A stretch of DNA of 64,000 bases from Lampropedia cohaerens (GCF_001005215.1 NZ_LBNQ01000033.1:62001-126000), one strand, 5' to 3'; shown: positions 24,423-33,743, numbered from the stretch's first letter. Translations and numbers: made by a program. The notes: generated by a model not told the origin, from the sequence alone.

Positions 24423-24490
24423 TCAGGCCTTCGCTGCTCACGGCGGCGAAGAATGTGATTGGGAAACAAGGATTTAGCGCCCTAGTGCCT

Positions 24491-24508
24491 GTCTCGTTTC
24501 CCGCTCCA
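24491..24508 (+). other. attR: ICE attachment site attR (3-prime end of tRNA-Gly)
   Basis: GTCTCGTTTCCCGCTCCA: the 18-base end of tRNA-Gly (acceptor stem CCCGC, discriminator T, CCA) used by ICEclc-class integrases. The rest of a tRNA is not present upstream, so this is the duplicate end; the intact tRNA-Gly should lie beside the integrase. An inverted repeat GGGAAAC/GTTTCCC flanks it (24464-24470 and 24496-24502). Confidence 0.9.
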
Positions 24509-24520
24509 GATTGGATTGCA

Positions 24521-24548
24521 AAAAAGGAGCCTAGGCTCCTTTTTTTTT
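24521..24548. terminator. Terminator of the host tRNA-Gly locus
   Basis: A symmetric stem AAAAAGGAGCCT/AGGCTCCTTTTT with flanking A and T runs, 12 bases beyond the attachment site. It works in both directions and belongs to the chromosome, having originally ended the tRNA-Gly transcript. It would also stop ICE outward transcription. Confidence 0.9.
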
Positions 24549-24653
24549 GGCCGTTATGGCGGGGCACGCCGCTTCGCAGTTGGGATGCCCAGGTGGCTTG
24601 AGCATCATTGTGCGCAGCGCGCAATGATGCCGCTTGAGACACGAAGTACCACC

Positions 24654-25349
24654 TCAGGCGATTGTCAGGCGCAACTCTGGCAGGCCAGCCACGCTGGCGC
24701 TGACGGTGTCGCCGCGCTGCAGAGCGCCTACACCCGCAGGCGTGCCGGTGAAGATCAGATCGCCAGGCTGCAGCGTCCATGCACGGGAAAGCGTGGCAAT
24801 GACCTCCGCGATCTTCCAGATCAGCTCATCCGTGTTGCCTTCCTGACGCAGCTGATCGTTGACACTCAAGCGTATGGCGGCGTTCTCGACATCTCCCGCT
24901 GCGGCCTTGGGCACGATCGGGCCAACAGGGGCACTCTCGTCAAAGCCCTTGGCGATGGACCAGGCCCGTCCGGCCTTTTTCATCTCGGCCTGCAGGTCGC
25001 GGCGCGTCAGGTCGATGCCCACGGCATAGCCAAAGACATGATCCATGACCGCGTCGACGGCAATGTCGCGCCCGCCCTTGTCGAGCGCAACCACCAGTTC
25101 GACTTCATGGTGCAGATCCTGCGTCAGCGGCGGGTAGTGCACGGTTCCGGTCTGCCCGGCCGGCACGTAGACGGCGCTGTCGGCTGGCTTGAGAAAGAAA
25201 AATGGCGCCTCGCGGCCGGTTGCGCCCATTTCCTGCGCATGTTTGGCGTAATTGCGGCCCACGCAATAAATGCGATGGATGGGAAACAGCGACGCGCTTT
25301 CGGCAATGCCAACGGCGGCAGGTGTGGCGGGGTCAAAAAGATAGGACAT
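24654..25349 (-). CDS. Fumarylacetoacetate hydrolase-family enzyme
   Basis: A 231-residue protein of the single-domain FAH family: CVGRNYAKHAQEMG, PFFFLKP, LHHEVELVVALDKG (metal-binding Glu pair), GYAVGIDLTRRDLQ, GDLIFTGTPAGVG. These enzymes cleave C-C bonds in acylpyruvates or fumarylpyruvate, or decarboxylate oxaloacetate; the substrate cannot be told here. It is the first chromosomal gene beside the ICE and has no aromatic-degradation neighbours in the window. The ATG 25349 has a weak GAGAA site. Confidence 0.88.
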   Translation of the reverse strand: MSYLFDPATPAAVGIAESASLFPIHRIYCVGRNYAKHAQEMGATGREAPFFFLKPADSAVYVPAGQTGTVHYPPLTQDLHHEVELVVALDKGGRDIAVDAVMDHVFGYAVGIDLTRRDLQAEMKKAGRAWSIAKGFDESAPVGPIVPKAAAGDVENAAIRLSVNDQLRQEGNTDELIWKIAEVIATLSRAWTLQPGDLIFTGTPAGVGALQRGDTVSASVAGLPELRLTIA

Positions 25350-25459
25350 AGCGTTTGTTCTCAGAAAAACGATAGGGACCGTTAACTCGAACGCAAAGCG
25401 CGCTCATACCGTATAGCTGCGCGGTAAGGGAGGGGAGGCAACTGCCAGGCAAAGCGCCG

Positions 25460-25912
25460 TCAGCCGCCCCAGCCGCGCGCTAGCAAGACTGCCAGTAAGG
25501 GAATCACGGCAAGCACATGCACTTCCACCATTATCAGCCGCCGGGTCGTGTTGATTTCCGCAGTGGCGGGCAGGCGCTGTTGGCACAACCACTGCCTGCG
25601 CCATCGCAAAAAGCGCAGTGTCGGCAGCAATGACAGTAATGCCACCCCCACAAAAAGCCCCAGCTTAGCGTGCAGCAGCCCATTGGCCCAGTACCACTCA
25701 GGGTCCTTGCCCAGGCCATAGATGCGGGCCAGGCCGGTGGCAAGTACCAGCGCTGCGCTGGCACCGTAAGCCAGATCGATGGCAGCAAGCTTGCGCAGCG
25801 CGGCGCTATTGAGCCACTCCGTGCGGCACAGCACGATTTCCATCGACAGGCATGCAAATACGCCGATTACGCCGAGCAGGTGCAGGTAGGCAAGGGCGTT
25901 GGCAATCAACAT
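25460..25912 (-). CDS. DUF2214-type inner-membrane protein
   Basis: A 150-residue, four-helix membrane protein (MLIANALAYLHLLGVIGVFACL, AAIDLAYGASAALVLATGLARI, HAKLGLFVGVALLSLLPTL, VHVLAVIPLLAVLLARGWGG). His residues in the first and last helices and the YGxxxDPEWYWANGLLHAKL-like loop fit the DUF2214/CopD-like group of possible haem proteins. Start at ATG 25910-25912; a GTG three codons earlier is possible. Role unknown. Confidence 0.75.
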   Translation of the reverse strand: MLIANALAYLHLLGVIGVFACLSMEIVLCRTEWLNSAALRKLAAIDLAYGASAALVLATGLARIYGLGKDPEWYWANGLLHAKLGLFVGVALLSLLPTLRFLRWRRQWLCQQRLPATAEINTTRRLIMVEVHVLAVIPLLAVLLARGWGG

Positions 25913-25946
25913 GGTTGGCACGCTGCTTGGGCAAAAACGGGGCAGG

Positions 25947-26321
25947 TCAGCTGTTGGCGGCGAAGACGTCGTAGGCAGCCTGGTCCAGCAGCGATTCGAG
26001 CTGCGCTGGATTGGCCAGCCGGACCTTGAAGAACCAACCCTCGGTCAGTGCTGCGGTGTTGGCAAGACTCGGGTCGTTGCGCAGGGCCTCATTGACCTCC
26101 ACGATTTCTCCATCGACGGGCATGTAGATGTCGGCCGCGGCCTTGACCGACTCGACCACGCCAGCGACCTCGCCCTGCCGCAGCACCGTACCGACGGCCG
26201 GCAAGTCGACGAAGACCACGTCACCGAGTGCCTCTTGCGCATGCATGGTGATGCCGACAATGGCCGCATGCGGGTCGGTCGCATCGATCCATTCGTGTTC
26301 GCGGGAAAACTTGAGGGCCAT
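25947..26321 (-). CDS. gcvH: Glycine cleavage system H protein (stand-alone)
   Basis: A 124-residue lipoyl carrier starting MALKFSREHEWID after AAGGAG. It has the lipoylation motif VESVKAAADIYMPVDG, with the modified lysine in ESVK, and the FFKVRL ending of the family. Known role: shuttles the aminomethyl group between GcvP, GcvT and GcvL. No gcvT or gcvP is adjacent, so the partners must be elsewhere. Confidence 0.95.
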   Translation of the reverse strand: MALKFSREHEWIDATDPHAAIVGITMHAQEALGDVVFVDLPAVGTVLRQGEVAGVVESVKAAADIYMPVDGEIVEVNEALRNDPSLANTAALTEGWFFKVRLANPAQLESLLDQAAYDVFAANS

Positions 26322-26565
26322 GGCAGCTCCTTGTGGCTTGTTGGTGTGGATGAGGACGAACTGTAACGGGAAAGCATCGCCATCCCGAGGTTGGCTGGCC
26401 GCGGCTGTGATGGGTAGGTGGCACGTGAAGGACACCGAATAGGGGCTTGTCCCGTATGGGCGCGGCGCAATGGCCTCTACGCTGCGGTGGTGGCGGCGCT
26501 GCGCCTGCCGGGAGGAAGCGGCGCGGTGCCGGACCACGGCCCCCAACTACATCAGGAGACACACT

Positions 26566-27810
26566 ATGCAACGTACTTTTCGCAGCGCGGCCGTGGCTGC
26601 CATGCTGGCCATCTCTGCCTCGGCATTTGCCCAGCAGGGCGAGACTGTGCGCATCGCCTGGCTCGATCCGCTCTCGGGCCTGATGGCCGCCGTGGGCAGC
26701 AACCAGCTCAAGAGCTTTCAGTACTTGGCCGAATACTTCAATACCCACCCAGAGCTCAACCCTGCGGGCGTGACGTTCGAGGTGGTGGGCTTTGACAACA
26801 AGCTCAGCCCGCAGGAGACGGCCAGTCTGCTGCGGGGCGTGATTGATCAGGGCATCCGCTATGTCGTACAGGGCAATGGTTCGGGCGCGTCGCTGGCAAT
26901 CATCGAGGCGCTGGAGCGGCACAACAGCCGCAACCCCGGCAAGGAAGTGCTGTTTCTCAACTATGCGGGCGTTGATCCCGACCTGACCAACGACAAGTGC
27001 AGCTACTGGCACTTCCGCCTGGACGCCGACACCACGATGAAGATGCATGCTCTGACCGAATACATCAAGGAGCAGCCCGATGTGAAGAAGGTCTTTCTGA
27101 TCAATCAGAACTACGCGCATGGTCATCAGGTGGCTAAGTACGCCAGGGAGTTTCTGGCGCAGAAACGCCCGGACATCGAAATCGTTGGCGAGGATTTGGC
27201 GCCACTGGCGCAGGTACGCGACTTTGCACCTTATATTGCAAAGATCCGCGCCAGCGGTGCCGATGCCGTCATCACCGGCAACTGGGGTTCGGACCTGGCG
27301 CTGCTGGTCAAGGCCGCTGGCGATGCGGGGCTGGACAACGTCAAGTTCTTCACCTACTACGGCACGGTGTCTGGTACCCCGACCGCACTGGGCGCGCGCG
27401 CCGAAGGCAATGTCTACATGGTGGGCTACGCGCACATGGACCTGCCGGGGCCGATCGGCGATGTGGTCCAGGGCTTCAAGGCCCGCATGAACGATGACAT
27501 GTATACCGGCGCCATCTTCAACGGCTACCAGTTGCTGTCGCATGCCATGCAAAAAGCCGGCTCCACCGAACCCAGACTGGTCGCGCAGGCGCTGGAGGGG
27601 CTGCGCGTACCCGGGCTTCACGAGGAAGTGGAAATGCGCGCGCAGGACCATCAGCTGCAGCAGGGGCTATTCATTTCCCGCTGGAGCAAGGCCAATGAAG
27701 AGTTCCCGTATTCGTCGGAGAACACGGGGTATTCCTTTCAGCCCGTCAAGTACTACTCGCGGACGCAGACCAATATGCCTAGCACCTGTGCGATGAAGCG
27801 TCCGGGCTGA
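26566..27810 (+). CDS. Branched-chain amino acid-type ABC transporter binding protein
   Basis: A 414-residue periplasmic binding protein of the LivK/Leu-Ile-Val family. Signal peptide to AISASAFA (cleavage near residue 22), then ETVRIAWLDPLSGLMAAVG, GGSGASLAI-like VVQGNGSGASLAI, and a typical HGHQVAKYAREFL segment. AGGAG lies 8 bases before ATG 26566. No permease or ATPase genes are next to it, so it is an orphan here; the ligand is uncertain and could be an amide or amino acid. Confidence 0.88.
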   Translation: MQRTFRSAAVAAMLAISASAFAQQGETVRIAWLDPLSGLMAAVGSNQLKSFQYLAEYFNTHPELNPAGVTFEVVGFDNKLSPQETASLLRGVIDQGIRYVVQGNGSGASLAIIEALERHNSRNPGKEVLFLNYAGVDPDLTNDKCSYWHFRLDADTTMKMHALTEYIKEQPDVKKVFLINQNYAHGHQVAKYAREFLAQKRPDIEIVGEDLAPLAQVRDFAPYIAKIRASGADAVITGNWGSDLALLVKAAGDAGLDNVKFFTYYGTVSGTPTALGARAEGNVYMVGYAHMDLPGPIGDVVQGFKARMNDDMYTGAIFNGYQLLSHAMQKAGSTEPRLVAQALEGLRVPGLHEEVEMRAQDHQLQQGLFISRWSKANEEFPYSSENTGYSFQPVKYYSRTQTNMPSTCAMKRPG

Positions 27811-27818
27811 ACAGGGCC

Positions 27819-29123
27819 CTAATGCCCGGCCGCCTGCGCAGAGTGGGGGGCGGGCAGTGAAGCGGGGCTACCGCCGTGCTGGAGATTTTCGAGTAAGGCG
27901 CGCATGTCGGCCCCAGCGGGGGCCTGGAACGTGCGCAGCCCCAGCTCCGGCAGAAATGCCAGCAAATGCTCGAAGATGTCGCCCTGAATGCCTTCGTAGG
28001 CTGCCCAGGCCGTGGTATTGGTGAAGCAGTAGAGCTCCAGTGGAATGCCTGTTGGCGAGGGATCCATCAGCCTGGCCATGATGGTCATCTGCTTGTGGAT
28101 GGCAGGGTGTGTCTCCAGATAGGCCTGCGCATATGCGCGCAGCGTGCCCAGGTTGGTCAGGCGACGCTGGTTGACCGGCTCGCTGCCGAGCGGGCCGAGC
28201 CGCTGGGCCACCTGGGCGTTGGTCTGCGCAACATCCTGCGCCTTGTGCTGCAGGTAGTCGCGAATCAGTGCGATATGGCTGAGCTTGTCGATCTCTGCGG
28301 GCGTGAGAAACCGCACGGTGCTGGCGTCGATGAGGATGGCGCGCTTGATGCGACGGCCGCCGGATTCGGTCATGCCGCGCCAGTTTTTGTAGCTCTCGGA
28401 GACCAGCTTCCAGGTCGGAATGGTGGTGATGGTGTGGTCGAAGTTCTGGACCTTGATGGTGTGCAGCGAAATGTCAACGACGTCACCATCGGCGCCCGCC
28501 TGCGGCATGGTGATCCAGTCGCCCGGGCGCAGCATGTCGTTGGACGAGATCAGAATTCCTGCGGTGAAGGAGAGAATCGTGTCCTTGAACACCAGCATCA
28601 GCACGGCCGACAGCGCTCCGAGGCTGGAGAGCACGACGACGGGCGAGCGGCCGATTAGCGTGGCGATGATGACGATGGCAGCGCCGCAATACAGCAAGAT
28701 GGCCAGCAGTTGCGTGACACTCTTCAGTGCCATCGCGCGATGCTGCGCGTCATGCTCCAGACTGCGCTCGACCATCACCGAAAACAGCATGGTGACCGTG
28801 CGCACCCCATGCAGGATGGTCAGCGCAAATGCGACATTGCGGATGACCAGCATTGGCGTGGTCGGCAGGAATGGCACCAGGCCAATGCCCAGCTGAACCA
28901 CCAGCGACGGCACAATGCGTGCGGCGCGTTCGAGCACGCGCGGGTCCAGCAGCGTGCGAGTGAAGCGGTTGCCGACATGGTCGCGCACTCTGCCCAGCAG
29001 ACGCTGGAGCATGGTGGCCACGAGGTAGCGAGCCACAAATGCCAGCACCGCCAGCACCGCCAGGCCGATGGCCATCTGGATGAATTCACTCTGATCGTTG
29101 AAATAATGACTCAGCCAATCCAT
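27819..29123 (-). CDS. MscS-family mechanosensitive channel (YbdG-like)
   Basis: A 434-residue inner-membrane channel, start MDWLSHYFNDQSEFIQ at ATG 29121-29123 behind AGGAAAG. About five N-terminal helices, the pore helix SSLGALSAVLMLVFKDTILSF, the beta domain (MLRPGDWITMP..GDVVDISLHTIKVQNFDHTI) and a long cytosolic C-terminus with RLTNLGTLRAY.. and FTNTTAWAAYE, which resembles E. coli YbdG rather than MscS proper. Role: pressure release on hypo-osmotic shock. Tail-to-tail with the LivK-type gene (8 bases between stops). Confidence 0.9.
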   Translation of the reverse strand: MDWLSHYFNDQSEFIQMAIGLAVLAVLAFVARYLVATMLQRLLGRVRDHVGNRFTRTLLDPRVLERAARIVPSLVVQLGIGLVPFLPTTPMLVIRNVAFALTILHGVRTVTMLFSVMVERSLEHDAQHRAMALKSVTQLLAILLYCGAAIVIIATLIGRSPVVVLSSLGALSAVLMLVFKDTILSFTAGILISSNDMLRPGDWITMPQAGADGDVVDISLHTIKVQNFDHTITTIPTWKLVSESYKNWRGMTESGGRRIKRAILIDASTVRFLTPAEIDKLSHIALIRDYLQHKAQDVAQTNAQVAQRLGPLGSEPVNQRRLTNLGTLRAYAQAYLETHPAIHKQMTIMARLMDPSPTGIPLELYCFTNTTAWAAYEGIQGDIFEHLLAFLPELGLRTFQAPAGADMRALLENLQHGGSPASLPAPHSAQAAGH

Positions 29124-29274
29124 GTCTTTCCTTGTTGCTTGGGCAGGATGCGCTGCCCGGTTCACGGAAAAATGCGGCTGATTCTAGGCGCATGCCTCAG
29201 TTTCTATGGCAAGCTGACACAAAGTCCCAGGGCAGGGCATTGAATAATGCACGCTGCTTGCCACATTTGCCTGT

Positions 29275-30576
29275 ATGCTCGTTGCAGACCACCCCGAAGA
29301 TGTCCGCTGGATGCGCGAAGCGCAGTCGCAGGCGCGCCACGCTGCGGCACTCGGCGAGGTGCCCGTGGGTGCCGTGCTGGTGGCCGATGGGCAGGTGGTC
29401 GCACGCGCGGGCAATCGCACCCGCACGCTGGGCGATCCGACGGCGCATGCCGAAATGCTCGTCTTGCGTGAAGGCGCAGCGCTGCTGGGCAATCACCGAC
29501 TGTGCGGTGCCACGCTGTATGTCACGCTGGAGCCGTGTGCCATGTGCAGCGGTGCAATTTTTCAGGCCCGGCTGGCCCGCGTGGTCTACGGCGCCCGCGA
29601 GCCCAAGACTGGTGCGGCAGGATCGGTGGTCGACCTGTTTGCCAATCACGTCCTCAACCATCACACGCAGGTGTGCGCTGGCGTGCTCGCACAGGAGTGC
29701 GCGCAGCTGCTGGCCGAGTTCTTTCAAAGCCGGCGCGTGGAGCAGGCCGCAGTCCATCAACCATTGGTCGATACGGCGTTGCGAACGCCTGAGCGGTCGC
29801 TGCAGGGCTGTCCTGCAGCGGGCGCCTATTTCTCCCGGCTGTCAGCTGCCCAGGGATTGCGTGTCCACGTGCAAACGGGTGCGGCGGCAAGGCTGTCGAG
29901 CAGGCACGCGTTGTTGCTGCTGCATCCGCTGTGGCACTGGTCAGCGTGGTGGCAGCCCGTGCTGGAGCAGCTGCATCGGCTTGGGGTGCCGGTGGCGGCG
30001 CCAGACCTGCCAGGTTGGGGGCGCAGTGACAAGCCCAAGAAGGCCAGGTGGCACACCGTGGCGCGCCATGTGGCCATCCTGCACGGGGTGACGCAAGCGC
30101 TTGAGGTTGGCGAGGCGGTCGTGGTCGTGCCGCAGCACGCCATGGGCCTGGCGCTTGCGTTGGGGGAAGCCAGCACTGGCAAGGTCGCCGGAGTGATTGC
30201 GCTGGCCGATGGCGATGCGCCGCAATGGCCCGCACCTGCAGGTCTGTTGCAGCGCAAGGCTTGGCCGGATGCGCTGCTGCAGCATTTGCACCCGTTGAGG
30301 GGCGATGCATCGGGCCAGCCGGACCGTTTCCCTGCGCTGGCGCAGGCGCTTGCCGACGCGGTAGCGCCATTTCCGGATGCGGGGCACGCGGCCTGCTGGG
30401 CCGCGGAGGGCCTGGCGGCAGAGCTGCGCGCAGCCAGGCAGAGGTTCGCCTCGACTATGGTGCCGGTCACTACCTTGGCACTCCATACCACGCAGGCCGT
30501 TACCCATCCCGAAGCGTATGCCGCAGCACTGCGGCAGCACTTTTTGCAAATCACCGAAAGTCGTGATGCCCTTTGA
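29275..30576 (+). CDS. tadA: tRNA adenosine(34) deaminase TadA fused to an alpha/beta-hydrolase-like domain
   Basis: 433 residues against about 160 for normal TadA. Residues 10-160 are TadA: zinc-site HAE (58-60) and PCAMC (87-91), converting A34 to inosine in tRNA-Arg. Residues about 205-425 look like an alpha/beta hydrolase (LLLHPLWHWSAWWQPVLEQL, APDLPGWGRSDKP), but the nucleophile elbow reads VVVPQHAMG, with His288 where Ser is expected, so it is probably non-catalytic. No stop or frameshift separates the parts. It overlaps cls by 11 bases. Confidence 0.9.
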   Translation: MLVADHPEDVRWMREAQSQARHAAALGEVPVGAVLVADGQVVARAGNRTRTLGDPTAHAEMLVLREGAALLGNHRLCGATLYVTLEPCAMCSGAIFQARLARVVYGAREPKTGAAGSVVDLFANHVLNHHTQVCAGVLAQECAQLLAEFFQSRRVEQAAVHQPLVDTALRTPERSLQGCPAAGAYFSRLSAAQGLRVHVQTGAAARLSSRHALLLLHPLWHWSAWWQPVLEQLHRLGVPVAAPDLPGWGRSDKPKKARWHTVARHVAILHGVTQALEVGEAVVVVPQHAMGLALALGEASTGKVAGVIALADGDAPQWPAPAGLLQRKAWPDALLQHLHPLRGDASGQPDRFPALAQALADAVAPFPDAGHAACWAAEGLAAELRAARQRFASTMVPVTTLALHTTQAVTHPEAYAAALRQHFLQITESRDAL

Positions 30577-32008
30577 CCTGTCTGGCCCGCTGGCCGTCTT
30601 CCTGGCCGTGGCCTGGGCCGTGTATGTGGCATTGCTGGCGATCTGGGTGCTGCTGCAAAAGCGCGCGCCGGAAGCCACCCTCAGCTGGATCCTGACGCTG
30701 GCCTTTCTGCCCTACATCGGCTTTGTCATCTTCTATTTTTTCGGGCCCAAACGCCTGCACAAGCAGCGTCTGCGGCGTCTGAGCGACCATCTGGCCAATC
30801 ACGTGAGCGCCGATCTGGAGGCGCTCAAGCAGCGCACGCGCAACCTGCCCGTGCATCTGCGCCAGATGGCCAGGCTTGGGGTTGCCGCGACCGGCATCCT
30901 GCCTTGCACTGCGCAATCGGCCACGCTGTTGCGCAGTGGCGCGGCAACGTTCGACGCCATCATGGCCGATGTTGCCGCGGCAGAGCGCCACATCCATCTG
31001 GAGTACTACATCTTCGAGCCCGATCACACCGGCACCCGTCTGCGCGATCTGCTGATCGAAAAGGCCAGGCAGGGCGTGGAGGTACGCCTGCTGGTGGATG
31101 CGCTGGGCTCCAAGCGGCTGCGCAACGCATTCGTGCAGCCGTTGATCGAGGCAGGTGGACACTTCGCGCGGTTTCACGATGCCGAGCTGGGGCGTCGCTG
31201 GCGACCGGTGATCAACTATCGCACGCACCGTAAGCTGGTCATCTGTGACGGTGTAGTGGGATTTACCGGCGGTGTCAACATCACCGACGAGGAGGACTTG
31301 CGGCTGACGCCGGACGGTTACCACGACGTGCACGTGCGGCTGCAGGGCAACCCGGCGTTCTGGATGCAGTTCGTCTTTCTGCAGGATTGGGCGTACGCCA
31401 ACAATCTCCCGATGGCGCAGTGCGTGCCGGATCTGGCGCGTTACCTGCTGGTGAGCGAGGCCGGACCGCACGAAGTGCAGATCTTCACCTCGGGGCCGGA
31501 CAATCCCAATGAGCCGATCCACCGTGCCTATATCGAGGCCATCAACCAGGCCGAGCGACGCGTGCTGCTGACCACGCCTTACTTCGTGCCCAGCGAGGCA
31601 GCCATGATGGCCCTGACCAATGCAGCGTTGCGCGGCGTCGATGTGCAGGTGCTGGTGCCGCGCGAGTCGGATTCGAAGCTGGTGACGCTGGCCGCACGGT
31701 CCTATTTCGAGGAGCTCAGCGAGGCCGGCGTGACAGTCTGGGAATACAAGGCACGCATGCTGCATTCGAAGACGCTGGTGGTGGACGACAGCCTGGGCTT
31801 CATCGGCACCGCTAACTTCGACCAGCGAAGCTTTCGCCTCAACTTCGAGGTGGGGGTAGCCTATTACGGCGCCGAATTCACGGCAGATCTGGCTGAGCAA
31901 TTTGCCGTGGATTTGCGCGAGGCCCGCAAGGTACCGCAGCGGCGGCAGCTGCGTTTTCACAGCCGCATTGCCGAGGCCACGGCACGGTTGTTCTCGCCGA
32001 TGTTGTGA
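30566..32008 (+). CDS. cls: Cardiolipin synthase
   Basis: A 480-residue inner-membrane phospholipase-D-superfamily enzyme that condenses two phosphatidylglycerols. Two N-terminal helices (LAVFLAVAWAVYVALLAIWVLL, ILTLAFLPYIGFVIFYFFG) and both HKD motifs: HRKLVICDGVVGFTGG and HSKTLVVDDSLGFIGTANFD. The ATG 30566 lies inside the end of tadA, implying translational coupling; the ribosome-site match is weak. Ends 9 bases before the convergent pdxH stop. Confidence 0.95.
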   Translation: MPFDLSGPLAVFLAVAWAVYVALLAIWVLLQKRAPEATLSWILTLAFLPYIGFVIFYFFGPKRLHKQRLRRLSDHLANHVSADLEALKQRTRNLPVHLRQMARLGVAATGILPCTAQSATLLRSGAATFDAIMADVAAAERHIHLEYYIFEPDHTGTRLRDLLIEKARQGVEVRLLVDALGSKRLRNAFVQPLIEAGGHFARFHDAELGRRWRPVINYRTHRKLVICDGVVGFTGGVNITDEEDLRLTPDGYHDVHVRLQGNPAFWMQFVFLQDWAYANNLPMAQCVPDLARYLLVSEAGPHEVQIFTSGPDNPNEPIHRAYIEAINQAERRVLLTTPYFVPSEAAMMALTNAALRGVDVQVLVPRESDSKLVTLAARSYFEELSEAGVTVWEYKARMLHSKTLVVDDSLGFIGTANFDQRSFRLNFEVGVAYYGAEFTADLAEQFAVDLREARKVPQRRQLRFHSRIAEATARLFSPML

Positions 32009-32017
32009 AGCAACCGT

Positions 32018-32686
32018 TCAGGGCGCCAGGCGCTGGATCTGCCAGCTACCGTCGTCGCGGCGCTGGTAGGTGATGCGGTCATGCAGGCGACCTGTGCGCC
32101 CCTGCCAGAACTCCCAGTACTGCGGCACCAGACGGTACCCTCCCCAGTGCGGGGGGCGGGCCGGGGCGCGGCCATCATTGTGCTGGCGCTCCAACTCGGC
32201 AAATGCTGCATCAAGCGCTTCGCGGCTGGCGACGGGGCGGCTTTGCGGGCTGGCCCAAGCGCCCAGCTGCGAAGCGTGTGGCCGCAGGGCGAAATACGCG
32301 TCGCTCTCGGCGTCGCTGACCTTGTGCACCAGCCCTTCAACGCGCACAACGCGCTCCAGCGTGACCCAATGGAACTGCAGCGCCGCGTGCGGGTTGCCCT
32401 CCAGCTCCACACCCTTGCGGCTCTGGTAGTTCGTGAACCACACAAGACCGTTTGCATCATGCCCCTTGAGCAGCACGATGCGGGTGCTGGGCCGTAGGTC
32501 GCTGCCGACGGTCGCCAGCGTCATGGCGTTCGGTTCAGGCAGGTTTTCATCCATCGCCTGTTGCAGCCACGCGTCGAACAGCATGTCCGGCGAAGCGGGA
32601 AGCTCCTGCTCCAGTAACGCACCACGGGTGTAGTTGCGCCGCATCGCAGCAAGGGTCAGACCTTGTGCATGCGCATCACCGCTCAT
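32018..32686 (-). CDS. pdxH: Pyridoxamine 5-phosphate oxidase
   Basis: A 222-residue FMN enzyme making pyridoxal phosphate. Conserved parts: [34 protein letters not shown] (FMN binding), [16 protein letters not shown] and the C-terminal [22 protein letters not shown]. The start overlaps the gloA stop by 4 bases (ATGA), so the two are co-transcribed. Confidence 0.95.
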   Translation of the reverse strand: MSGDAHAQGLTLAAMRRNYTRGALLEQELPASPDMLFDAWLQQAMDENLPEPNAMTLATVGSDLRPSTRIVLLKGHDANGLVWFTNYQSRKGVELEGNPHAALQFHWVTLERVVRVEGLVHKVSDAESDAYFALRPHASQLGAWASPQSRPVASREALDAAFAELERQHNDGRAPARPPHWGGYRLVPQYWEFWQGRTGRLHDRITYQRRDDGSWQIQRLAP

Positions 32687-33099
32687 CGCAGGCCACCTCC
32701 GGGGGCCGAGAGGTCTTCGCGCTGGATGAGCTCGATCTTGTAGCCGTCTGGGTCTTCGACGAAGGCGATCTCCGTCGTTCCCCCCTTGACCGGGCCGGGC
32801 TCGCGCGTGATCTTGCCGCCGGCCTGGCGGATTTGCTCACAGGCAGCGTACACGTCGGGTACGCCAAGCGCGATATGGCCGTAGCCAGAACCCAGGTCGT
32901 AGTGGTCGGTGTCCCAGTTGTAGGTCAGCTCCAGCTCGGCCTGATGCGGGTTGCCACCACCATAGCCGAGAAACGCCAGCGAATACCGGTACTCGGGATT
33001 CTCTGAAGTGCGCAGCAGCTCCATGCCGAGGACCTTGGTGTAGAAGTCGATGGAGCGCTGCAGGTTGCCAACGCGAATCATGGTGTGAAGAAATTGCAT
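32683..33099 (-). CDS. gloA: Lactoylglutathione lyase (glyoxalase I)
   Basis: A 138-residue metalloenzyme converting the methylglyoxal-glutathione adduct to S-lactoylglutathione. Metal ligands read as H5 ([10 protein letters not shown]), E in [11 protein letters not shown]75 (GYGHIALGV) and E in DGYKIELIQ, the Ni-type bacterial class. Upstream gene of the pdxH pair. C-terminal extension is short. Confidence 0.95.
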   Translation of the reverse strand: MQFLHTMIRVGNLQRSIDFYTKVLGMELLRTSENPEYRYSLAFLGYGGGNPHQAELELTYNWDTDHYDLGSGYGHIALGVPDVYAACEQIRQAGGKITREPGPVKGGTTEIAFVEDPDGYKIELIQREDLSAPGGGLR

Positions 33100-33145
33100 A
33101 GGAGTGGGTGTATCGTTGTATCGAATGATGGGAAATGGCGAAAAG

Positions 33146-33706
33146 CTACCCCAGTGCCGACATCAGCAGCTGCGCCTCGATGCGGCGCAAAATCATCAGC
33201 AGCACGTACAGCACCAGGGAGGCGATCAGTGGCGCGAAATCGATGGCTCCGGTGGCCGGCAGCATGCGCCGCACGGGATCGAGCAGCGGCAGGCACAGAC
33301 GCATGCACAGCTCGTGGAGCCAGTGGCCCGGCATCAGCCAGGACAGTGCCACGCCGACCAGCAGCACAATGAGTGCGAGCCAGAGGGCGGCAGCGAGCAG
33401 GCCAAACAGCGCCTGCAACGGCGCGATCGCTAGTAGGTGTGTGGCGCGTGCCGCAAGCGCCAGCAAGATGAACTGTGCCAGCAGCAGGAGGTAGGCCAGC
33501 ATCAGCGTGACCCAGTCCCAGCGGCCGCTGGCACGTACGCGCTGGCGCACAGGCCGTACCAGCCAGTCTGTCAGCGAAATGACCATCTGGCCCAGCGGAT
33601 TGGCAAAGCTGAACCGCTGGGCCTGCAGATAGACCCGCAGCAGGCATGCGCTGACCAGAACACCGACCAGTGTCGTCAGCAAGAAGGCGAAAATCTCATA
33701 GAACAT
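33146..33706 (-). CDS. YggT-family membrane protein
   Basis: A 186-residue integral membrane protein with two repeated YggT units ([21 protein letters not shown]...[19 protein letters not shown] and [16 protein letters not shown]...[26 protein letters not shown]). The paired P-L-R-LP-G-DFSP-like pattern is diagnostic. Role unclear; related proteins are linked to osmotic tolerance and cell-envelope assembly. Upstream of gloA and same strand, 46 bases apart. Confidence 0.9.
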   Translation of the reverse strand: MFYEIFAFLLTTLVGVLVSACLLRVYLQAQRFSFANPLGQMVISLTDWLVRPVRQRVRASGRWDWVTLMLAYLLLLAQFILLALAARATHLLAIAPLQALFGLLAAALWLALIVLLVGVALSWLMPGHWLHELCMRLCLPLLDPVRRMLPATGAIDFAPLIASLVLYVLLMILRRIEAQLLMSALG

Positions 33707-33743
33707 CGTGCGGCCATATTAACTGAGTAGACAAGGCATTGTC

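Larger units (their letters stand above)
23663..24490. other. Non-coding right end of the ICE
   Basis: About 830 bases between the last ICE gene and the attachment site. It holds the 16-base inverted repeat at 23737-23804 and an outward promoter at 24394-24422. Short frames on both strands (for example minus 23992-24189) have no ribosome site or recognised sequence. The mfsR/marR/tciR genes found here in ICEclc are absent. Confidence 0.6.

Noticed and set aside
24430..24508. Complete tRNA-Gly gene at the ICE boundary
   Set aside because: Only the last 18 bases match; the upstream sequence does not form the other tRNA arms.
26221..27651. 476-codon frame on the minus strand
   Set aside because: Antisense to the LivK-type gene and gcvH; no ribosome site or recognisable domain.
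30551..31960. 469-codon frame on the minus strand
   Set aside because: Antisense to cls with its two HKD motifs.
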